From Citrobacter sp. wls619 (GTDB taxonomy: Bacteria; Pseudomonadota; Gammaproteobacteria; Enterobacterales; Enterobacteriaceae), in assembly GCF_005281345.1 (NCBI RefSeq), contig NZ_SZXJ01000045.1, positions 1 through 64,000 of the forward strand: a stretch of DNA of 64,000 bases. The letters run 5' to 3'. The notes under the pieces are model-generated. The model had not been told where the DNA came from, made no database searches, and was given only the letters and a program-made list of their open reading frames with translations. Within the stretch, counting starts at the first letter, position 1; each line of letters opens with the position of its first letter. This document shows positions 31,901-43,009 of the stretch, piece by piece. The position numbers and the translations under genes were made by a program.

Positions 31901-33445
31901 TCCGACTCCGCCGAAATGCTCAGCGGTAACAGCGATCTGAATGAGAAACTGCGTGAGCGTCTGGAACACGCGGAGGCTGAACGTACCCGTGCTCGTGAAG
32001 CTTTGCGCAGCCATGCCGCGCAGTTGAGCCAGTACAATCAGGTTATGGCCTCGCTGAAAAGCTCTTATGACACCAAGAAAGAGCTGCTGAACGATTTACA
32101 ACGCGAACTGCAGGATATCGGCGTTCGTGCTGATAGCGGTGCGGAAGAACGTGCGCGTATTCGTCGTGATGAACTGCATGCGCAGCTCAGTAATAACCGT
32201 GCTCGCCGTAATCAACTGGAAAAAGCACTAACCTTCTGCGAAGCAGAGATGGAAAACCTGACCCGCAGATTGCGCAAGCTTGAGCGCGATTACCATGAAA
32301 TGCGTGAGCAGGTGGTGACCGCGAAAGCCGGCTGGTGTGCCGTGATGCGGATGGTAAAAGACAACGGCGTTGAACGTCGCCTGCACCGTCGCGAGCTGGC
32401 TTATCTTTCCGGTGATGAGCTGCGTTCGATGTCGGATAAGGCGCTTGGTGCGCTGCGTCTGGCGGTGGCGGATAACGAGCATCTGCGCGATGTGCTGCGC
32501 ATGTCTGAAGATCCCAAACGACCAGAACGTAAAATCCAGTTCTTTGTGGCGGTCTACCAGCATCTGCGTGAACGTATTCGTCAGGATATCATCCGTACAG
32601 ACGATCCGGTCGAAGCCATCGAGCAGATGGAGATTGAGCTGAGCCGTCTGACGGAAGAGTTAACTTCCCGCGAACAGAAGCTGGCGATCAGCTCTCGCAG
32701 CGTGGCGAACATCATCCGTAAGACTATTCAGCGTGAGCAGAACCGTATTCGTATGTTGAACCAGGGTCTGCAAAGCGTGTCGTTCGGTCAGGTAAACAGC
32801 GTTCGTCTGAACGTAAATGTGCGTGAAACGCACGCGACTTTGTTGGATGTCCTGTCCGAGCAGCATGAACAGCACCAGGATCTGTTTAACAGCAACCGTC
32901 TGACCTTCTCTGAAGCGCTGGCGAAGTTGTATCAGCGTCTTAATCCGCAGATCGACATGGGACAGCGTACGCCACAAACCATTGGCGAAGAACTGCTCGA
33001 CTACCGCAACTACCTGGAAATGGAAGTTGAGGTTAACCGTGGTTCTGACGGTTGGCTGCGTGCCGAATCGGGCGCGCTGTCTACAGGGGAAGCGATCGGG
33101 ACCGGGATGTCGATCCTCGTGATGGTTGTTCAAAGCTGGGAAGATGAAGGACGCAGACTGCGTGGGAAAGATATCTCGCCATGCCGCCTGTTGTTCCTTG
33201 ATGAAGCCGCACGACTCGATGCCCGCTCCATCGCAACCCTGTTTGAACTGTGCGAGCGTTTGCAGATGCAGCTGATTATTGCAGCGCCGGAAAACATCAG
33301 CCCGGAGAAAGGCACAACCTACAAACTGGTGCGTAAAGTCTTCCAGAACACCGAACACGTTCACGTGGTGGGTCTGCGTGGTTTTGCCCCTCAGTTACCT
33401 GAGCCGTTACCTGGGATAGAAGATGCCTCTTCGCAGGCAAGCTAA
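28985..33445 (+). CDS. mukB: Chromosome partition protein MukB (SMC-like condensin)
   Basis: A 1486-residue SMC-related ATPase, full length. Walker [10 protein letters not shown] is at about 34-42; two long coiled-coil arms flank a hinge around residues 650-790; the C-terminal head has the signature [14 protein letters not shown] (about 1365) and Walker [12 protein letters not shown] (about 1400). With MukE and MukF it organises the nucleoid by loop extrusion and interacts with topoisomerase IV. MatP, partly encoded at the end of this window, displaces MukBEF from the terminus in E. coli. A terminator follows. Confidence 0.99.
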   Translation: MIERGKFRSLTLINWNGFFARTFDLDELVTTLSGGNGAGKSTTMAAFVTALIPDLTLLHFRNTTEAGATSGSRDKGLHGKLKAGVCYSMLDVLNSRHQRVVVGVRLQQVAGRDRKVDIKPFAIQGLPMSVQPTQLVTETLNERQARVLSLAELKEKLDEMEGVQFKQFNSITDYHSLMFDLGIIARRLRSASDRSKFYRLIEASLYGGISSAITRSLRDYLLPENSGVRKAFQDMEAALRENRMTLEAIRVTQSDRDLFKHLISEATNYVAADYMRHANERRIHLDKALEYRRELYTSRQQLAAEQYKHVDMARELGEHNGAEGDLEADYQAASDHLNLVQTALRQQEKIERYEADLEELQVRLEEQNEVVAEAVDRQDENEARAEAAELEVDELKSQLADYQQALDVQQTRAIQYTQAIQALSRAKELCHLPDLTADSAAEWLETFQVKEQEATEKLLTLEQKMSVAQTAHSQFEQAYQLVAAINGPLARGEAWSVARELLREGVEQRHLAEQVQPLRMRLSELEQRLREQQEAERLLAEFCKRQGKHFDIDELEALHQELEARIAALSDSVSSASEQRMALRQEQEQLQSRIQHLMQRAPVWLAAQNSLNQLSEQCGEEFTSSQDVTEYLQQLLEREREAIVERDEVGARKNAVDEEIERLSQPGGAEDQRLNALAERFGGVLLSEIYDDVSLEDAPYFSALYGPSRHAIVVPDLSLITEQLDGLTDCPEDLYFIEGDPQSFDDSVFSVDELEKAVVVKTAERQWRYSRFPTVPIFGRAARESRIETLHAEREGLSERFATLSFDVQKTQRLHQAFSRFIGSHLSVAFEADPEAEIRQLNSRRVELERALTNHENDNQQSRTQFEQAKEGVSALNRLLPRLNLLADDTLADRADEIRERLDEAQEAARFIQQHGNQLAKLEPMVSVLQNDPEQFEQLKEDYAYSQQMQRDARQQAFALTEVVQRRAHFSYSDSAEMLSGNSDLNEKLRERLEHAEAERTRAREALRSHAAQLSQYNQVMASLKSSYDTKKELLNDLQRELQDIGVRADSGAEERARIRRDELHAQLSNNRARRNQLEKALTFCEAEMENLTRRLRKLERDYHEMREQVVTAKAGWCAVMRMVKDNGVERRLHRRELAYLSGDELRSMSDKALGALRLAVADNEHLRDVLRMSEDPKRPERKIQFFVAVYQHLRERIRQDIIRTDDPVEAIEQMEIELSRLTEELTSREQKLAISSRSVANIIRKTIQREQNRIRMLNQGLQSVSFGQVNSVRLNVNVRETHATLLDVLSEQHEQHQDLFNSNRLTFSEALAKLYQRLNPQIDMGQRTPQTIGEELLDYRNYLEMEVEVNRGSDGWLRAESGALSTGEAIGTGMSILVMVVQSWEDEGRRLRGKDISPCRLLFLDEAARLDARSIATLFELCERLQMQLIIAAPENISPEKGTTYKLVRKVFQNTEHVHVVGLRGFAPQLPEPLPGIEDASSQAS

Positions 33446-33447
33446 GT

Positions 33448-33480
33448 AAAAAGGCGGCGCTAAAGCCGCCTTTTTCTTTT
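33448..33480 (+). terminator. Rho-independent terminator of the muk operon
   Basis: AAAAAGGCGGC ... GCCGCCTTTTTCTTTT, a GC-rich 7-bp stem with a T-run, starts three bases after the mukB stop. Confidence 0.93.
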
Positions 33481-33511
33481 CCGACATACACATGATACCT
33501 GGTGTAATTTC

Positions 33512-33526
33512 TTTAGACTTCTTTAC
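33512..33526 (-). promoter_or_regulatory. Candidate CpxR box upstream of ldtD
   Basis: On the minus strand this reads GTAAA-GAAGT-CTAAA, nine of ten to the CpxR consensus GTAAA-N5-GTAAA. A TATACT -10 at 33558-33563 without a recognisable -35 would start transcription near 33570, placing the box at about -51, typical for activation. E. coli ldtD is a known Cpx-induced gene. A 7-bp inverted repeat (GTTAGGC 33532-33538, GCCTAAC 33572-33578) brackets the -10. Confidence 0.6.
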
Positions 33527-33706
33527 ATTAGGTTAGGCAAAAATGATTTGATGTTTATATACTGAAGGTAAGCCTAACGCGTCACCGGGCTTGCTCGTCA
33601 TACTTCAGAATGTATTGGCGTTTTACAGGCCCGCTCCCGTGAGAATAACGGGGAATACAGGCGGTCTGGCTACTCAAAGTATGATAAAGAAAACAGGGGG
33701 CAAGGG

Positions 33707-35458
33707 ATGTTGCTTAATAAAATGTGTGGTCGTCGGCTGTCGGCAATCAGTTTGTGCCTGGCCGTAACATTCGCTCCACTGTTCAATGCGCAGGCTGATG
33801 AGCCTGAAATGATTCCTGGCGACAGCTCTGCGGCCGTCAGCGAACAGCCTACAGCGTTATCGCAACCGCAGGTACAATCTTACGCGACAGGTGTGATGGC
33901 AGGAATTCAGTCTCTGCCCGATGGCACATCTGTGGACAAAGCCCGCGCTGAGTTGCAATCTCAGCTACCAGCAGGCTATACGCCGGTTTATATGAGCCAA
34001 CTGGAATTGCTGTATGCCGCACGCGAAATGAAACCGATGTGGGAAAATCGTGATGCGGTAAAAGCCTTTCAACAACAGTTAGCCGAGGTGGCGATTGCCG
34101 GTTTTCAGCCGCAGTTTAACGCCTGGGTTGCGTTACTGACTGACCCGGCAGTCACAGGTCTGGCACGTGATACTGTGCTTTCTGATGCGATGATGGGCTA
34201 TCTCCACTTCATTGCAAATATCCCCGTCAAAGGTAGCCGCTGGCTCTATAGCGATAAGCCTTATGCACTGGCAACGCCACCGCTCTCCGTTGTTAACCAA
34301 TGGCAGGTGGCGCTGGACAACGGTCAGCTAACTTCATTTATCACCAGCCTTACACCTCAGCATCCACAGTATACTGTGATGCATGAGTCGCTGCTGAAGC
34401 TGGTGGGGGATTCGCGACCCTGGCCACGGTTAACCAGCACCACGACGTTGCGCCCCGGTGAATGGAGTAATGATATCCCGGCACTGCGCGAAATTCTGCG
34501 CCGCACCGGAATGCTGAACGCCGGTGTCAGCACGTCTGCCAAAGAAGGGCGTAGCGCCTACGATCGCGAGCTTGTTGACGCGGTGAAACGTTTTCAGACA
34601 TGGCAGGGGCTGGGGGCCGATGGCACGATTGGCCCTGCAACCCGCGACTGGCTGAATGTCACGCCTGCTCAGCGCGCAGGCGTGCTGGCGCTTAATATTC
34701 AGCGTTTGCGCCTGCTGCCGAGTGAGTTGTCTACCGGCATCATGGTGAATATTCCCGCGTACTCGTTGGTCTATTACCAGAATGGTAATCAGGTACTGGC
34801 TTCCCGTGTTATCGTCGGACGTCCCGATCGTAAAACGCCGATGATGAGCAGCGCGTTGAATAACGTGGTTGTAAACCCACCGTGGAACGTGCCGCCGACG
34901 CTGGCGCGTAAGGATATACTGCCTAAATTGTGGAACGATCCGGGGTACCTTGAGCGTCACGGGTATACTGTAATGCGCGGCTGGAACAGCAAAGAGACGA
35001 TAGATCCGTGGCAGGTTGACTGGGCTACCATCACCGCCTCGAATCTGCCGTTCCGCTTCCAGCAGGCACCGGGCGCGCGTAATTCGCTGGGGCGCTATAA
35101 ATTCAACATGCCGAGTTCTGATGCCATTTATCTGCACGATACGCCAAACCATAATTTGTTCCAGAAGGATACTCGGGCGCTAAGTTCTGGCTGTGTGCGC
35201 GTGAATAAGGCCTCGGAACTGGCGAATATGCTGCTGCAGGATGCTGGCTGGAATGATACGCGCATCTCGGATGCCCTGAAGCAAGGGGATACGCGGTATG
35301 TCAATATTCGCCAGAATATTCCGGTCAACCTGTATTATCTGACTGCCTTTGTCGGAAGCGATGGACGTACGCAGTATCGAACAGATATTTACAATTACGA
35401 TCAGACAGCGCGATCCAGCGCACAAATCATGTCGAAAGCTGAGCAATTAATCAGATAA
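33707..35458 (+). CDS. ldtD: L,D-transpeptidase LdtD
   Basis: A 583-residue periplasmic enzyme (YcbB) that makes 3-3 crosslinks in peptidoglycan and can replace penicillin-sensitive transpeptidases. It has an N-terminal signal sequence ending near FNAQA (residue 30), a peptidoglycan-binding motif [20 protein letters not shown] (about 291-310) and a YkuD domain with catalytic SSGCVRV (Cys496). It is 32 residues shorter than K-12 LdtD (615); the difference lies in the linker before the peptidoglycan-binding motif. AGGGGGCAAGGG precedes the ATG. Likely Cpx-regulated. Confidence 0.95.
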   Translation: MLLNKMCGRRLSAISLCLAVTFAPLFNAQADEPEMIPGDSSAAVSEQPTALSQPQVQSYATGVMAGIQSLPDGTSVDKARAELQSQLPAGYTPVYMSQLELLYAAREMKPMWENRDAVKAFQQQLAEVAIAGFQPQFNAWVALLTDPAVTGLARDTVLSDAMMGYLHFIANIPVKGSRWLYSDKPYALATPPLSVVNQWQVALDNGQLTSFITSLTPQHPQYTVMHESLLKLVGDSRPWPRLTSTTTLRPGEWSNDIPALREILRRTGMLNAGVSTSAKEGRSAYDRELVDAVKRFQTWQGLGADGTIGPATRDWLNVTPAQRAGVLALNIQRLRLLPSELSTGIMVNIPAYSLVYYQNGNQVLASRVIVGRPDRKTPMMSSALNNVVVNPPWNVPPTLARKDILPKLWNDPGYLERHGYTVMRGWNSKETIDPWQVDWATITASNLPFRFQQAPGARNSLGRYKFNMPSSDAIYLHDTPNHNLFQKDTRALSSGCVRVNKASELANMLLQDAGWNDTRISDALKQGDTRYVNIRQNIPVNLYYLTAFVGSDGRTQYRTDIYNYDQTARSSAQIMSKAEQLIR

Positions 35459-35634
35459 ATGAAGCAGTTCGAGGAAAATGATTGTCGTAAGTTATGACGA
35501 AAACGGGGCAGGATGGCTGTAAGCCCCGTATTTCCTGGGTTTGGGAGCCTTGACGTGGACTACTTAGCCAGATAAGGTTTCCCGCGTGCGCTAGAGCATA
35601 CATACGATAACATTGACCTGTAGACCTTAATACC

Positions 35635-36183
35635 ATGGACAAATTTGACGCTAATCGCCGCAAATTGCTGGCGCTTGGTGGCATTGCCCTCGGCGCTGCC
35701 ATCCTGCCCACGCCTGCGTTTGCAACACTCTCCACCCCACGTCCGCGTATATTGACGCTGAATAACCTGCATACCGGTGAGTCAATTAAAGCAGAGTTTT
35801 TTGATGGCAGGGGCTATATTCAGGACGAATTAGCAAAACTTAATCACTTTTTCCGTGACTTTCGGGCGAATAAAGTGAAATCCATCGACCCAGGATTGTT
35901 TGATCAACTCTTCCGTCTGCAGGGACTGCTGGGTACGCGTAAACCCGTACAACTAATCTCCGGCTATCGCTCCATCGATACCAATAACGAACTCCGTGCA
36001 CGTAGTCGTGGTGTGGCAAAGAAAAGCTACCACACGAAAGGCCAGGCCATGGATTTCCATATTGAAGGCATCGCATTAAGTAATATTCGCAAAGCTGCGT
36101 TATCTATGCGCGCAGGTGGTGTAGGATACTACCCCAGCAGTAACTTTGTGCATATTGACACCGGGCCCGCACGGCACTGGTGA
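35635..36183 (+). CDS. mepK: Murein DD-endopeptidase MepK (YcbK)
   Basis: A 182-residue peptidase M15/DUF882 protein. A twin-arginine signal is visible (NRRKLLALGG), followed by a hydrophobic stretch and cleavage near AFA (residue 30). Zinc ligands His133, Asp140 and His173 occur in SYHTKGQAMDFH and NFVHIDTG. E. coli MepK cleaves 3-3 and 4-3 crosslinks, so it complements the upstream ldtD, which makes 3-3 bonds. It lies 176 bases after ldtD and 28 before gloC. Confidence 0.95.
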   Translation: MDKFDANRRKLLALGGIALGAAILPTPAFATLSTPRPRILTLNNLHTGESIKAEFFDGRGYIQDELAKLNHFFRDFRANKVKSIDPGLFDQLFRLQGLLGTRKPVQLISGYRSIDTNNELRARSRGVAKKSYHTKGQAMDFHIEGIALSNIRKAALSMRAGGVGYYPSSNFVHIDTGPARHW

Positions 36184-36211
36184 TCCGTAAGCTTAATGAA
36201 ACAGGAGCTGT

Positions 36212-36859
36212 ATGAACTATCGTATTATTCCGGTCACTGCATTCGCCCAGAACTGCTCGCTAATCTGGTGTGAGCAGACGCGTCTGGCCGCACTGGTCGA
36301 TCCCGGCGGTGATGCCGAGAAAATCAAACAGGAAGTCGATGCCAGCGGTCTGACGCTCATGCAGATCCTGCTTACTCATGGTCATCTCGACCATGTTGGT
36401 GCAGCGGCAGAACTGGCACAGCATTACGGTGTACCGGTTATTGGGCCGGAAAAAGAAGATGAGTTCTGGCTGCAGGGGCTACCTGCGCAAAGCCGTATGT
36501 TTGGCCTGGGTGATTGTGAGCCGTTGACGCCCGATCGTTGGCTTAACGAAGGCGATCGGATTAGCATCGGCAACGTAACCTTACAGGTGTTGCATTGCCC
36601 GGGTCACACGCCAGGGCATGTCGTCTTCTTTGATGACCAATCAAAGTTACTGATTTCCGGTGATGTGATTTTTAAAGGCGGCGTAGGGCGCAGCGATTTC
36701 CCACGCGGAGATCACAGCCAATTGATTGACGCTATCAAACGTAAACTCTTACCGTTGGGTGATGACGTGACGTTTATTCCGGGTCACGGACCACTCTCGA
36801 CGCTGGGTTACGAGCGGCAGCATAACCCGTTCCTGCAGGATGAAATGCCGGTCTGGTAA
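36212..36859 (+). CDS. gloC: Hydroxyacylglutathione hydrolase GloC (YcbL)
   Basis: A 215-residue type II glyoxalase of the metallo-beta-lactamase superfamily. The metal site THGHLDHVG has His56, His58, Asp60 and His61, with later ligands in HCPGHTPGH and GDVIFKGG. It hydrolyses S-lactoylglutathione in methylglyoxal detoxification. AACAGGAGC precedes the ATG. It is convergent with aspC; a hairpin between them serves both. Confidence 0.95.
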   Translation: MNYRIIPVTAFAQNCSLIWCEQTRLAALVDPGGDAEKIKQEVDASGLTLMQILLTHGHLDHVGAAAELAQHYGVPVIGPEKEDEFWLQGLPAQSRMFGLGDCEPLTPDRWLNEGDRISIGNVTLQVLHCPGHTPGHVVFFDDQSKLLISGDVIFKGGVGRSDFPRGDHSQLIDAIKRKLLPLGDDVTFIPGHGPLSTLGYERQHNPFLQDEMPVW

Positions 36860-36873
36860 CACTACAGATAAAT

Positions 36874-36901
36874 AAAAAGGCCGCGACTGCGGCCTTTTTT
36901 G
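36874..36901. terminator. Bidirectional terminator between gloC and aspC
   Basis: AAAAAGGCCGC ... GCGGCCTTTTTT has A and T runs on both sides of a GC-rich stem, so it can end gloC on the plus strand and aspC on the minus strand. Confidence 0.92.
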
Positions 36902-36912
36902 TGTGCGATAGA

Positions 36913-38103
36913 TTACAGAACAGCGACAATCGCTTCGCATAACGGCGCCATGTTGTCTGGCGTCATTCCTGCTACGTTCACGCGTCCTGAGGCCACAGCA
37001 TAAACACCAAACTCTTCACGCAGGCGGAGAACTTGTTCTTTCGTCAGGCCGCTGAATGAGAACATACCGTTCTGTTTGATGATAAAGCTGAAATCGCGGT
37101 TTGCGCCTTTCTCCTGCAACGTGTTGACGAACAGCAGACGCATGCGCTGAATGCGTTGGCGCATGTCAGTCAGTTCCTGTTCCCAGATAGCACGTAGCGC
37201 ATCGTTGCTCAGAATTGTCGCGACAACTGAGGCACCGTGTGCCGGTGGGTTGGAGTAGTTCGCACGAATGACCGATTTCATCTGGCTAAAGGCACGGTCA
37301 ACGGTTTCTGCATCGGCAGCGACCAGCGTACAGGCGCCTACACGCTCATTGTACAGACCAAAGTTTTTGGAATAGGAACTGGCGACAATCAGCTCTTTAT
37401 GCAGCGCGGCGAATGCGCGCAGACCTTCTGCATCTTCTTCCAGACCACGAGCAAAGCCCTGGTAGGCGAAGTCGAACAGTGGCAACCAACCTTTGTCGAC
37501 AGACAGCTGAGCCAACGTTTGCCATTGCTCCAGCGTCGGATCAATACCGGTCGGATTATGGCAGCAGCCGTGGAATAATACGACGTCGCCAGCTTGTGCT
37601 TCAGCCAGGCTTGCCAGCAGCGCATCAAAGTCCAGTGAATGGTTTGCCGCATCGTAATAGTTATATTCACGCACTTCCAGACCAGCTGAATTAAATACGC
37701 TCTTATGGTTCGGCCAGCTTGGGTTGCTGACCCACACGCGTTTTGCGCTGGTGTTTTTTGCCAGGAAATCAGCGGCCACACGCAGGGCACCCGTACCACC
37801 AGGGGTCTGCGCTGTACGTGCGCGTTTGTCATTAATCAGTGCACTCTCTTTACCAAACAGTAATTCCTGAGTGCAGCGACCAAACTCTGGAATACCGTCA
37901 ATGCCAAGATAGTTTTTGGTAGTTTCATTTTCCAGGATATATTGCTCGGCTTTTTTAACGCTGGTCAGTACCGGCGTTTTGCCTGTCTCATCTTTATATA
38001 CACCGATTCCGAGGTTTATTTTCCCCGGGCGGTCATCGGCACGAAACAAATCAGCCAGGCCCAAAATGGGGTCGGCAGGAGCGGCGGTAATGTTCTCAAA
38101 CAT
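36913..38103 (-). CDS. aspC: Aspartate aminotransferase
   Basis: A 396-residue class I PLP aminotransferase, full length. It interconverts aspartate and 2-oxoglutarate with oxaloacetate and glutamate, and also contributes to aromatic amino acid transamination. The PLP lysine is in [13 protein letters not shown] (about residue 246). It lies 183 bases downstream of ompF on the same strand, separated by the ompF terminator, so it has its own promoter. Confidence 0.99.
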   Translation of the reverse strand: MFENITAAPADPILGLADLFRADDRPGKINLGIGVYKDETGKTPVLTSVKKAEQYILENETTKNYLGIDGIPEFGRCTQELLFGKESALINDKRARTAQTPGGTGALRVAADFLAKNTSAKRVWVSNPSWPNHKSVFNSAGLEVREYNYYDAANHSLDFDALLASLAEAQAGDVVLFHGCCHNPTGIDPTLEQWQTLAQLSVDKGWLPLFDFAYQGFARGLEEDAEGLRAFAALHKELIVASSYSKNFGLYNERVGACTLVAADAETVDRAFSQMKSVIRANYSNPPAHGASVVATILSNDALRAIWEQELTDMRQRIQRMRLLFVNTLQEKGANRDFSFIIKQNGMFSFSGLTKEQVLRLREEFGVYAVASGRVNVAGMTPDNMAPLCEAIVAVL

Positions 38104-38232
38104 GACGAGGTTCCATTGTGGTTACAGAAGGGAAGTCCGCTATCAGGTTAACGGTAGATTTACAAAATGCCAACCGTTAGTGACGAAAAGCAGGGGTGTT
38201 TTTTGAAGACGCAAGAATCCGCTGGCGGAGAT

Positions 38233-38261
38233 AAAAAAACAGGACCGAAGTCCTGTTTTTT
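38233..38261 (-). terminator. Rho-independent terminator of ompF
   Basis: On the minus strand AAAACAGGAC ... GTCCTGTTTTTTT forms a stem with an excellent T-run about 25 bases after the ompF stop. Confidence 0.93.
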
Positions 38262-38286
38262 AGGCATTTAGCAAAGAGGTCTGCTA

Positions 38287-39363
38287 TTAGAACTGGTAAA
38301 CGATACCCACTGCAACGGTGTCGTCAGAGCCTACGCCCAGTTTGTTGTCAGAATCGATCTGGTTGATGATGTAATCAACATAGGTGGACATGTTTTTGTT
38401 GAAGTAGTAAGTCGCGCCCACTTCGAAGTAGTTCACCAGATCTACGTCACCGATACCTTCGATATCCTTACCTTTAGATTTGGTATAGGCGATGGACGGA
38501 CGCAGACCGAAGTCGAACTGGTACTGAGCAACTAACAGTACGTCTTCAGTTTTGTTCGCATAACCGTTAGAGATACGGGTTGCGTTACGGGTTTCGCTGT
38601 AGTTCGCTGCCAGGTAGATGTTGTTAGCATCGTATTTCACGCCGGTAGCCCACTGCTCAGCTTTGTCGCCATGGCCGCGCAGAAGCGGGTTTTGCTGGGC
38701 ATCGGTACGGTCAGCCGCGCCGTATGCACCGACGATACCGAAGCCTTCGAATTCGTAGCTTACAGAACCGCCAACGCCGTCACCGTTAGAGCGACGAACG
38801 TCATCACGCTCGTTTTTACCCAGGTACTGAACAGCGAAGTTCAGGCCTTCAACCAGACCGAAGAAGTTGGAGTTACGGTAAGTCGCGAGGCCACCGTTAC
38901 GCTGAGAGAAGAACTGGTCGGAAGCCGCAGTATCGCCACCGAATTCTGGCAGCATATCGGTGTAACCCAGTGCATCGTATACGACGCCGTAGTTACGACC
39001 GTAATCGAAGGAACCTGCGTCACCGAATTTCAGACCAGCAAACGCCAGACGGGTTTTGTTCCCTTTCTGAGAGTCGTCACCGCCTTCGGAGTTATTGCCG
39101 CTGAACTGGTATTCCCACTGGCCGTAACCGGTCAGTTGGTCGTTAATCTGAGTTTCCCCTTTGAAACCAAGACGGGCGTATGTCTGATCGCCATTAGGTG
39201 CGTAAGCGTTGTCACCGTTGTTCTTGGAAAAATAGTGCAGACCTACAGCTTTACCGTAGATGTCTACTTTATTGCCATCTTTGTTATAAACTTCTGCAGC
39301 GTTAGCTGCCCCGGCTACCAGCAGAGCAGGGATAACCACTGCCAGAATATTGCGCTTCATCAT
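38287..39363 (-). CDS. ompF: Outer membrane porin F
   Basis: A 358-residue trimeric 16-strand general porin. The signal peptide ends ANA (residue 22), the mature protein begins [12 protein letters not shown], the constriction loop has PEFGGDT, and the last residue is the Phe required for outer membrane assembly. It is close to K-12 OmpF (362) but has a shorter extracellular loop at about residues 256-272. The annotated start MMKRN is the conserved one; GAGGGTAATAAATA precedes it and contains the region paired by MicF RNA in E. coli. Confidence 0.97.
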   Translation of the reverse strand: MMKRNILAVVIPALLVAGAANAAEVYNKDGNKVDIYGKAVGLHYFSKNNGDNAYAPNGDQTYARLGFKGETQINDQLTGYGQWEYQFSGNNSEGGDDSQKGNKTRLAFAGLKFGDAGSFDYGRNYGVVYDALGYTDMLPEFGGDTAASDQFFSQRNGGLATYRNSNFFGLVEGLNFAVQYLGKNERDDVRRSNGDGVGGSVSYEFEGFGIVGAYGAADRTDAQQNPLLRGHGDKAEQWATGVKYDANNIYLAANYSETRNATRISNGYANKTEDVLLVAQYQFDFGLRPSIAYTKSKGKDIEGIGDVDLVNYFEVGATYYFNKNMSTYVDYIINQIDSDNKLGVGSDDTVAVGIVYQF

Positions 39364-39479
39364 TATTTATTACCCTCATCGGTTTTTATATGACACCTGC
39401 CACTGCCGCCAATAAATTCCGTCAATAAAAATTTACGGAACTATTGATGAGAGTTTGGTGTCTTTATGTGTCTGCAGGC

Positions 39480-39585
39480 ATCTTTCCATTCAAACTACCG
39501 TTTCGCTACTGTCAAAGTGCTACAAATATAAAGATTTGGTTTCAAAAAGAAAAAATGTGTAACAAAATGTTATTTTTATGCAACT
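39480..39585 (-). promoter_or_regulatory. ompF promoter and OmpR-binding region
   Basis: On the minus strand, TAGCGA (-35, 39508-39503) and AAAGAT (-10, 39485-39480) with 17-base spacing are the known weak ompF promoter elements, giving a leader of about 110 bases. Directly upstream (39509-39585), repeats rich in TTTCTTTTTGAAAC- and GTTACA-type half-sites correspond to the OmpR sites F1-F3 of E. coli. The rest of the 611-bp gap to asnS (39586-39930) is AT-rich without a gene; the distal OmpR and IHF sites of E. coli would fall there, but I could not place them. Confidence 0.8.
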
Positions 39586-39933
39586 TTGTGAACGACATCA
39601 AATTTCAGCTGTCCCTGCGATTGAATTTTGCTCATCCTTATCTATTTATATGATTTTCTTATATTTAATTTTGCTAACGACATTTTTATCTAACCCTGCT
39701 TAAAAGAACCATTTTTACAAATGCTTATTTTGGACGTCCGGAATGCCGTGCGGATGGGTAATAAATGCTCTATTTGATCATGAAGTGCTAATCCACAATA
39801 AAAATAGTGATTATTTTTTGTTCTTAAATGTTGCAGTGAAACATCACGTAACAGGAAGGGGGAATTTACGGGTTGAGTTTAGTGCGGGATACGAGTCCAT
39901 CTAAGGCGAAAAATGCAGCAATACCCTGAACGT

Positions 39934-39961
39934 AAAAAGGCCAGCAGTGCTGGCCTTTGTT
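39934..39961 (-). terminator. Rho-independent terminator of asnS
   Basis: On the minus strand AAAGGCCAGCA ... TGCTGGCCTTTTT forms a strong stem with a T-run, starting 14 bases after the asnS stop. Confidence 0.92.
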
Positions 39962-39974
39962 TCAAAATACAGAT

Positions 39975-41375
39975 TTAGAACGTAGCGTTACGCGGGGTGC
40001 GCGGGAACGGAATAACGTCGCGGACGTTCTGTACGCCGGTAACGTAAGCGATCAAACGCTCAAAGCCCAAACCGAAACCGGAATGCGGAACGGTACCGTA
40101 GCGACGCAGATCGCGATACCACCAGTAATCTTCTTTGTTCAGACCCATCTCCAGCATACGGGCATCCAGCACGTCCAGACGCTCTTCACGCTGAGAACCA
40201 CCGATGATTTCACCGATTCCTGGTGCCAGCACGTCCATTGCCGCAACGGTTTTACCGTCGTCGTTAAGGCGCATATAAAACGCCTTAATATCTTTCGGAT
40301 AGTTTTTAACCACCACCGGCGCTTTAAAGTGTTCTTCGGCAAGATAGCGTTCATGCTCAGAAGACAGGTCGACACCCCAGTAAACCGGGTTTTCGAACTG
40401 TTTGCCGCATTTTTCCAGAATGCTTACCGCATCGGTGTAATCTACCTGCGCGAAGTCAGCATCAATGAAACGTTCCAGGCGTGATACCGCGTCTTTGTCG
40501 ACACGTTCGGCGAAGAACTTCATATCATCCGCACGTTCTTCCAGTACGGCTTTGAATGCATATTTCAGCATCGCTTCAGCCAGACCTGCAACATCGTTCA
40601 GATCGGCAAACGCGACTTCCGGCTCAAGCATCCAAAACTCTGCCAGGTGACGGCTGGTGTTGGAGTTTTCCGCACGGAAAGTCGGTCCAAAGGTATAAAT
40701 TTTGGATAGTGCGCAGGCATAGGTTTCGCCGTTCAGCTGGCCGGAAACCGTCAGGAAGGCTTCTTTACCAAAGAAGTCTTTATCGAAATCGACTTTACCC
40801 TGATCGTTGCGTGGCAGGTTTTCCAGATCCAGCGTTGACACGCGGAACATTTCACCGGCACCTTCGGTATCGGAAGCGGTGATCAGTGGGGTAGAAACCC
40901 AAAAGAAACCCTGCTCATGGAAGAAGCGATGCAGCGCTTGCGCCAGCGTATGGCGTACTCGCGCAACCGCGCCAATCATATTGGTACGCGGGCGCATGTG
41001 TGCGACTTCACGCAGGTACTCAATACTGTGACGCTTCGCAGCCATGGGATAGGTATCAGGATCTTCAACCCAGCCGGTAACTTCAACTTCCGTTGCCTGA
41101 ATTTCAAAGCTCTGTCCTTGTCCTGGTGACGCAACGACTTTACCCGTTACGATAACCGAACAACCCGTCGTCAGGCGTAATACGTCCTGATTGTAATTGG
41201 GCAGAGAATTATTGATGACGGCCTGTACAGGATCAAAGCAGGAACCGTCATAAACGGCGAGGAAGGAGATGCCAGCTTTTGAATCTCGGCGGGTACGCAC
41301 CCATCCGCGCACGGTGACTTCGCTGTCAACGGCTACGCGGCCCTGGAGTACGTCGGCTACAGGCACAACGCTCAT
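39975..41375 (-). CDS. asnS: Asparaginyl-tRNA synthetase
   Basis: A 466-residue class IIb aminoacyl-tRNA synthetase, full length: an N-terminal OB-fold anticodon-binding domain (about 15-105) and the class II catalytic core, with motif 2 around [19 protein letters not shown] and motif 3 GFGLGFERL near the C-terminus. It charges tRNA-Asn. The start is the ATG at 41375 ([10 protein letters not shown]); an ATG 12 codons upstream is not in the homologue. It is transcribed alone. Confidence 0.98.
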   Translation of the reverse strand: MSVVPVADVLQGRVAVDSEVTVRGWVRTRRDSKAGISFLAVYDGSCFDPVQAVINNSLPNYNQDVLRLTTGCSVIVTGKVVASPGQGQSFEIQATEVEVTGWVEDPDTYPMAAKRHSIEYLREVAHMRPRTNMIGAVARVRHTLAQALHRFFHEQGFFWVSTPLITASDTEGAGEMFRVSTLDLENLPRNDQGKVDFDKDFFGKEAFLTVSGQLNGETYACALSKIYTFGPTFRAENSNTSRHLAEFWMLEPEVAFADLNDVAGLAEAMLKYAFKAVLEERADDMKFFAERVDKDAVSRLERFIDADFAQVDYTDAVSILEKCGKQFENPVYWGVDLSSEHERYLAEEHFKAPVVVKNYPKDIKAFYMRLNDDGKTVAAMDVLAPGIGEIIGGSQREERLDVLDARMLEMGLNKEDYWWYRDLRRYGTVPHSGFGLGFERLIAYVTGVQNVRDVIPFPRTPRNATF

Positions 41376-41513
41376 AATATTCTCTCTGTTAATAGTCGGA
41401 TATATAAACACATGTCCACCCGTAATGGGGGGATACCTATGTTACCTGGCATCTGCAATCAGACAAGCAGAATTCGTAGCTGGAGTGAAAGATTTCGGAA
41501 ATAAACGCGAATA

Positions 41514-41534
41514 AGGGAGCCAAAATGGCTCCCT
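41514..41534 (-). terminator. Hairpin terminator of pncB
   Basis: AGGGAGCC ... GGCTCCCT (8-bp stem, 5-base loop) overlaps the gap between the pncB stop and the asnS promoter region; on the minus strand it is followed by TTATTCGCG, a weak T-run. Confidence 0.7.
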
Positions 41535-41541
41535 GGAAGGC

Positions 41542-42744
41542 TTAACTGGCTTTTTTGATATGCGGGAGATCGAAGGCTTTGCGCAGGGCGCGAACAAACG
41601 CTTTATCGTGGCAGATGGTTTTACCTGGGCTATCAGATAACTTCGCCACTGGTTTGCCGTTACATTCCACCAGCTTGATCACAATATTGAGCGGCTTAAC
41701 CTGGGGAATATTGCAGGTTAGCCGTGTCCCAATACCAAAACTCAACTGTACGCGAGAAGAGAAGTGGCGGTAGAGCTCAATCGCTTTATTCAGATCGAGG
41801 TTATCTGAGAACACCAGCGTTTTGCTTTGCGGGTCAATGCCCAGTTTTTCATAATGGGCGATGGCTTTCTCGCCCCATTCAACCGGATCGCCAGAGTCGT
41901 GGCGCAAACCCTGGTAGCGGGTTGCAAACTCAACGCCAAAGTCGCGCAAAAACGCGTCCATGGTGATGCAATCGGTCAGAGCGATACCGAGCTGGTCGGG
42001 ATATTCGTTCAGCCAGGCGGCCAGGGCAACGCGCTGACTGGTCGCAAGCTCAGGGCTGATTTGCTGATGTGCCTGGAACCATTCATGCGCCTGGGTTCCC
42101 ATCGGCGTTAATGACAGACGACGGGCAAGATCGTAGTTGCTGGTGCCAACAAACCACGGTTCCTGCTGTAGACGCTGAACAATAGCTTGCTGCACTTCGC
42201 GTGAAAAACGACGACGCGTGCCGAAATCCATCAGATGGAAGCGGGACATATCGACATCTTTCGTTAATGTAGTGAATTCTGCTAATTTGTTTTCCAGCTC
42301 AGCCAGTGCCTGCGGCACGCCAGATTCTGGCGAACGGTAACGGTGCACCAGTTCGCTAATTACCGCCAGCAGCGGGACTTCCCACATGATGACTTCCCGC
42401 CATGGACCGGTTAAGCGGATGTTCAGCTTACCGTTGTCATTGGTGACGCGAACCTGTTCCGGGTTGTAGCGGAAATCACGTAACCAGGTGAGGTAATCAG
42501 CTTTAAAGAAAGGCAGGCCGGAGAGCCACTGGTACTCGTCCTCCTGAAGTCGCAGGTGCTGCATAGCGTTAACCTGCTCACGAATAGTGTCGGCATAAAT
42601 ACCGAGCAGGTCATCGCCACGGCAACGAAATTCAGCCGCTACTTGCACATCATAGTAGTGGTGAAAAACGGCTTGCTGCATATGCAACTTATAAGCGTCT
42701 GTATCCAGCAGCGAGTGCAGAACAGGAGAAGCGAATTGTGTCAT
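41542..42744 (-). CDS. pncB: Nicotinate phosphoribosyltransferase
   Basis: A 400-residue enzyme, full length. It joins nicotinate and PRPP to nicotinate mononucleotide, the entry step of the NAD salvage pathway. Family motifs [14 protein letters not shown] and [12 protein letters not shown] are intact. The start is ATG 42744 (MTQFASPVL); the longer frame to 42792 runs through the NadR operator. It is divergent from pepN. Confidence 0.97.
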   Translation of the reverse strand: MTQFASPVLHSLLDTDAYKLHMQQAVFHHYYDVQVAAEFRCRGDDLLGIYADTIREQVNAMQHLRLQEDEYQWLSGLPFFKADYLTWLRDFRYNPEQVRVTNDNGKLNIRLTGPWREVIMWEVPLLAVISELVHRYRSPESGVPQALAELENKLAEFTTLTKDVDMSRFHLMDFGTRRRFSREVQQAIVQRLQQEPWFVGTSNYDLARRLSLTPMGTQAHEWFQAHQQISPELATSQRVALAAWLNEYPDQLGIALTDCITMDAFLRDFGVEFATRYQGLRHDSGDPVEWGEKAIAHYEKLGIDPQSKTLVFSDNLDLNKAIELYRHFSSRVQLSFGIGTRLTCNIPQVKPLNIVIKLVECNGKPVAKLSDSPGKTICHDKAFVRALRKAFDLPHIKKAS

Positions 42745-42773
42745 AGGTGCGCAGTAGCATCCTCTCGCGGGAG

Positions 42774-42814
42774 CGTTTAGTACAATAAACAACTAAGAAA
42801 ACCGCTGGAGTATA
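42774..42814 (-). promoter_or_regulatory. NadR operator and promoter of pncB
   Basis: On the minus strand TGTTTA-TTGTAC-TAAACG (42791-42774) matches the NadR box TGTTTA-N6-TAAACA at 11 of 12 bases. A TATACT -10 lies at 42814-42809, so the box falls just downstream of the expected start, where repressor binding would block transcription. NadR repression of pncB by NAD is established in enterics. Confidence 0.82.
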
Positions 42815-43009
42815 CCCTGTTTAGCGATTTATTGAACCCCGATCACACCATAAGCTGTCTTTCTGGTCGAGTGCATTTCGTGCCGCGTGTTATTAAAATG
42901 TAGCAAAAAGGGTGTTTGTGCCTGAAAAGATGAACATTCTGCGTAGCGCGATTTACGCAACAGGAATAGACTGAAGCCGAGACTCTACAAAAGATGCTAA
43001 AGGTTTTTT

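Noticed and set aside
33595-33690. Possible fourth ERIC in the ldtD leader (GTCATACTTC at 33598 and AAGTATGATA at 33678)
   Set aside because: The outer 8-10 bases resemble ERIC arms, but the inner GTTGCA arms and the core are absent, so homology cannot be supported.
38671-39393. 240-residue plus-strand frame opposite ompF
   Set aside because: Antisense to ompF, without a start signal or recognisable domain.
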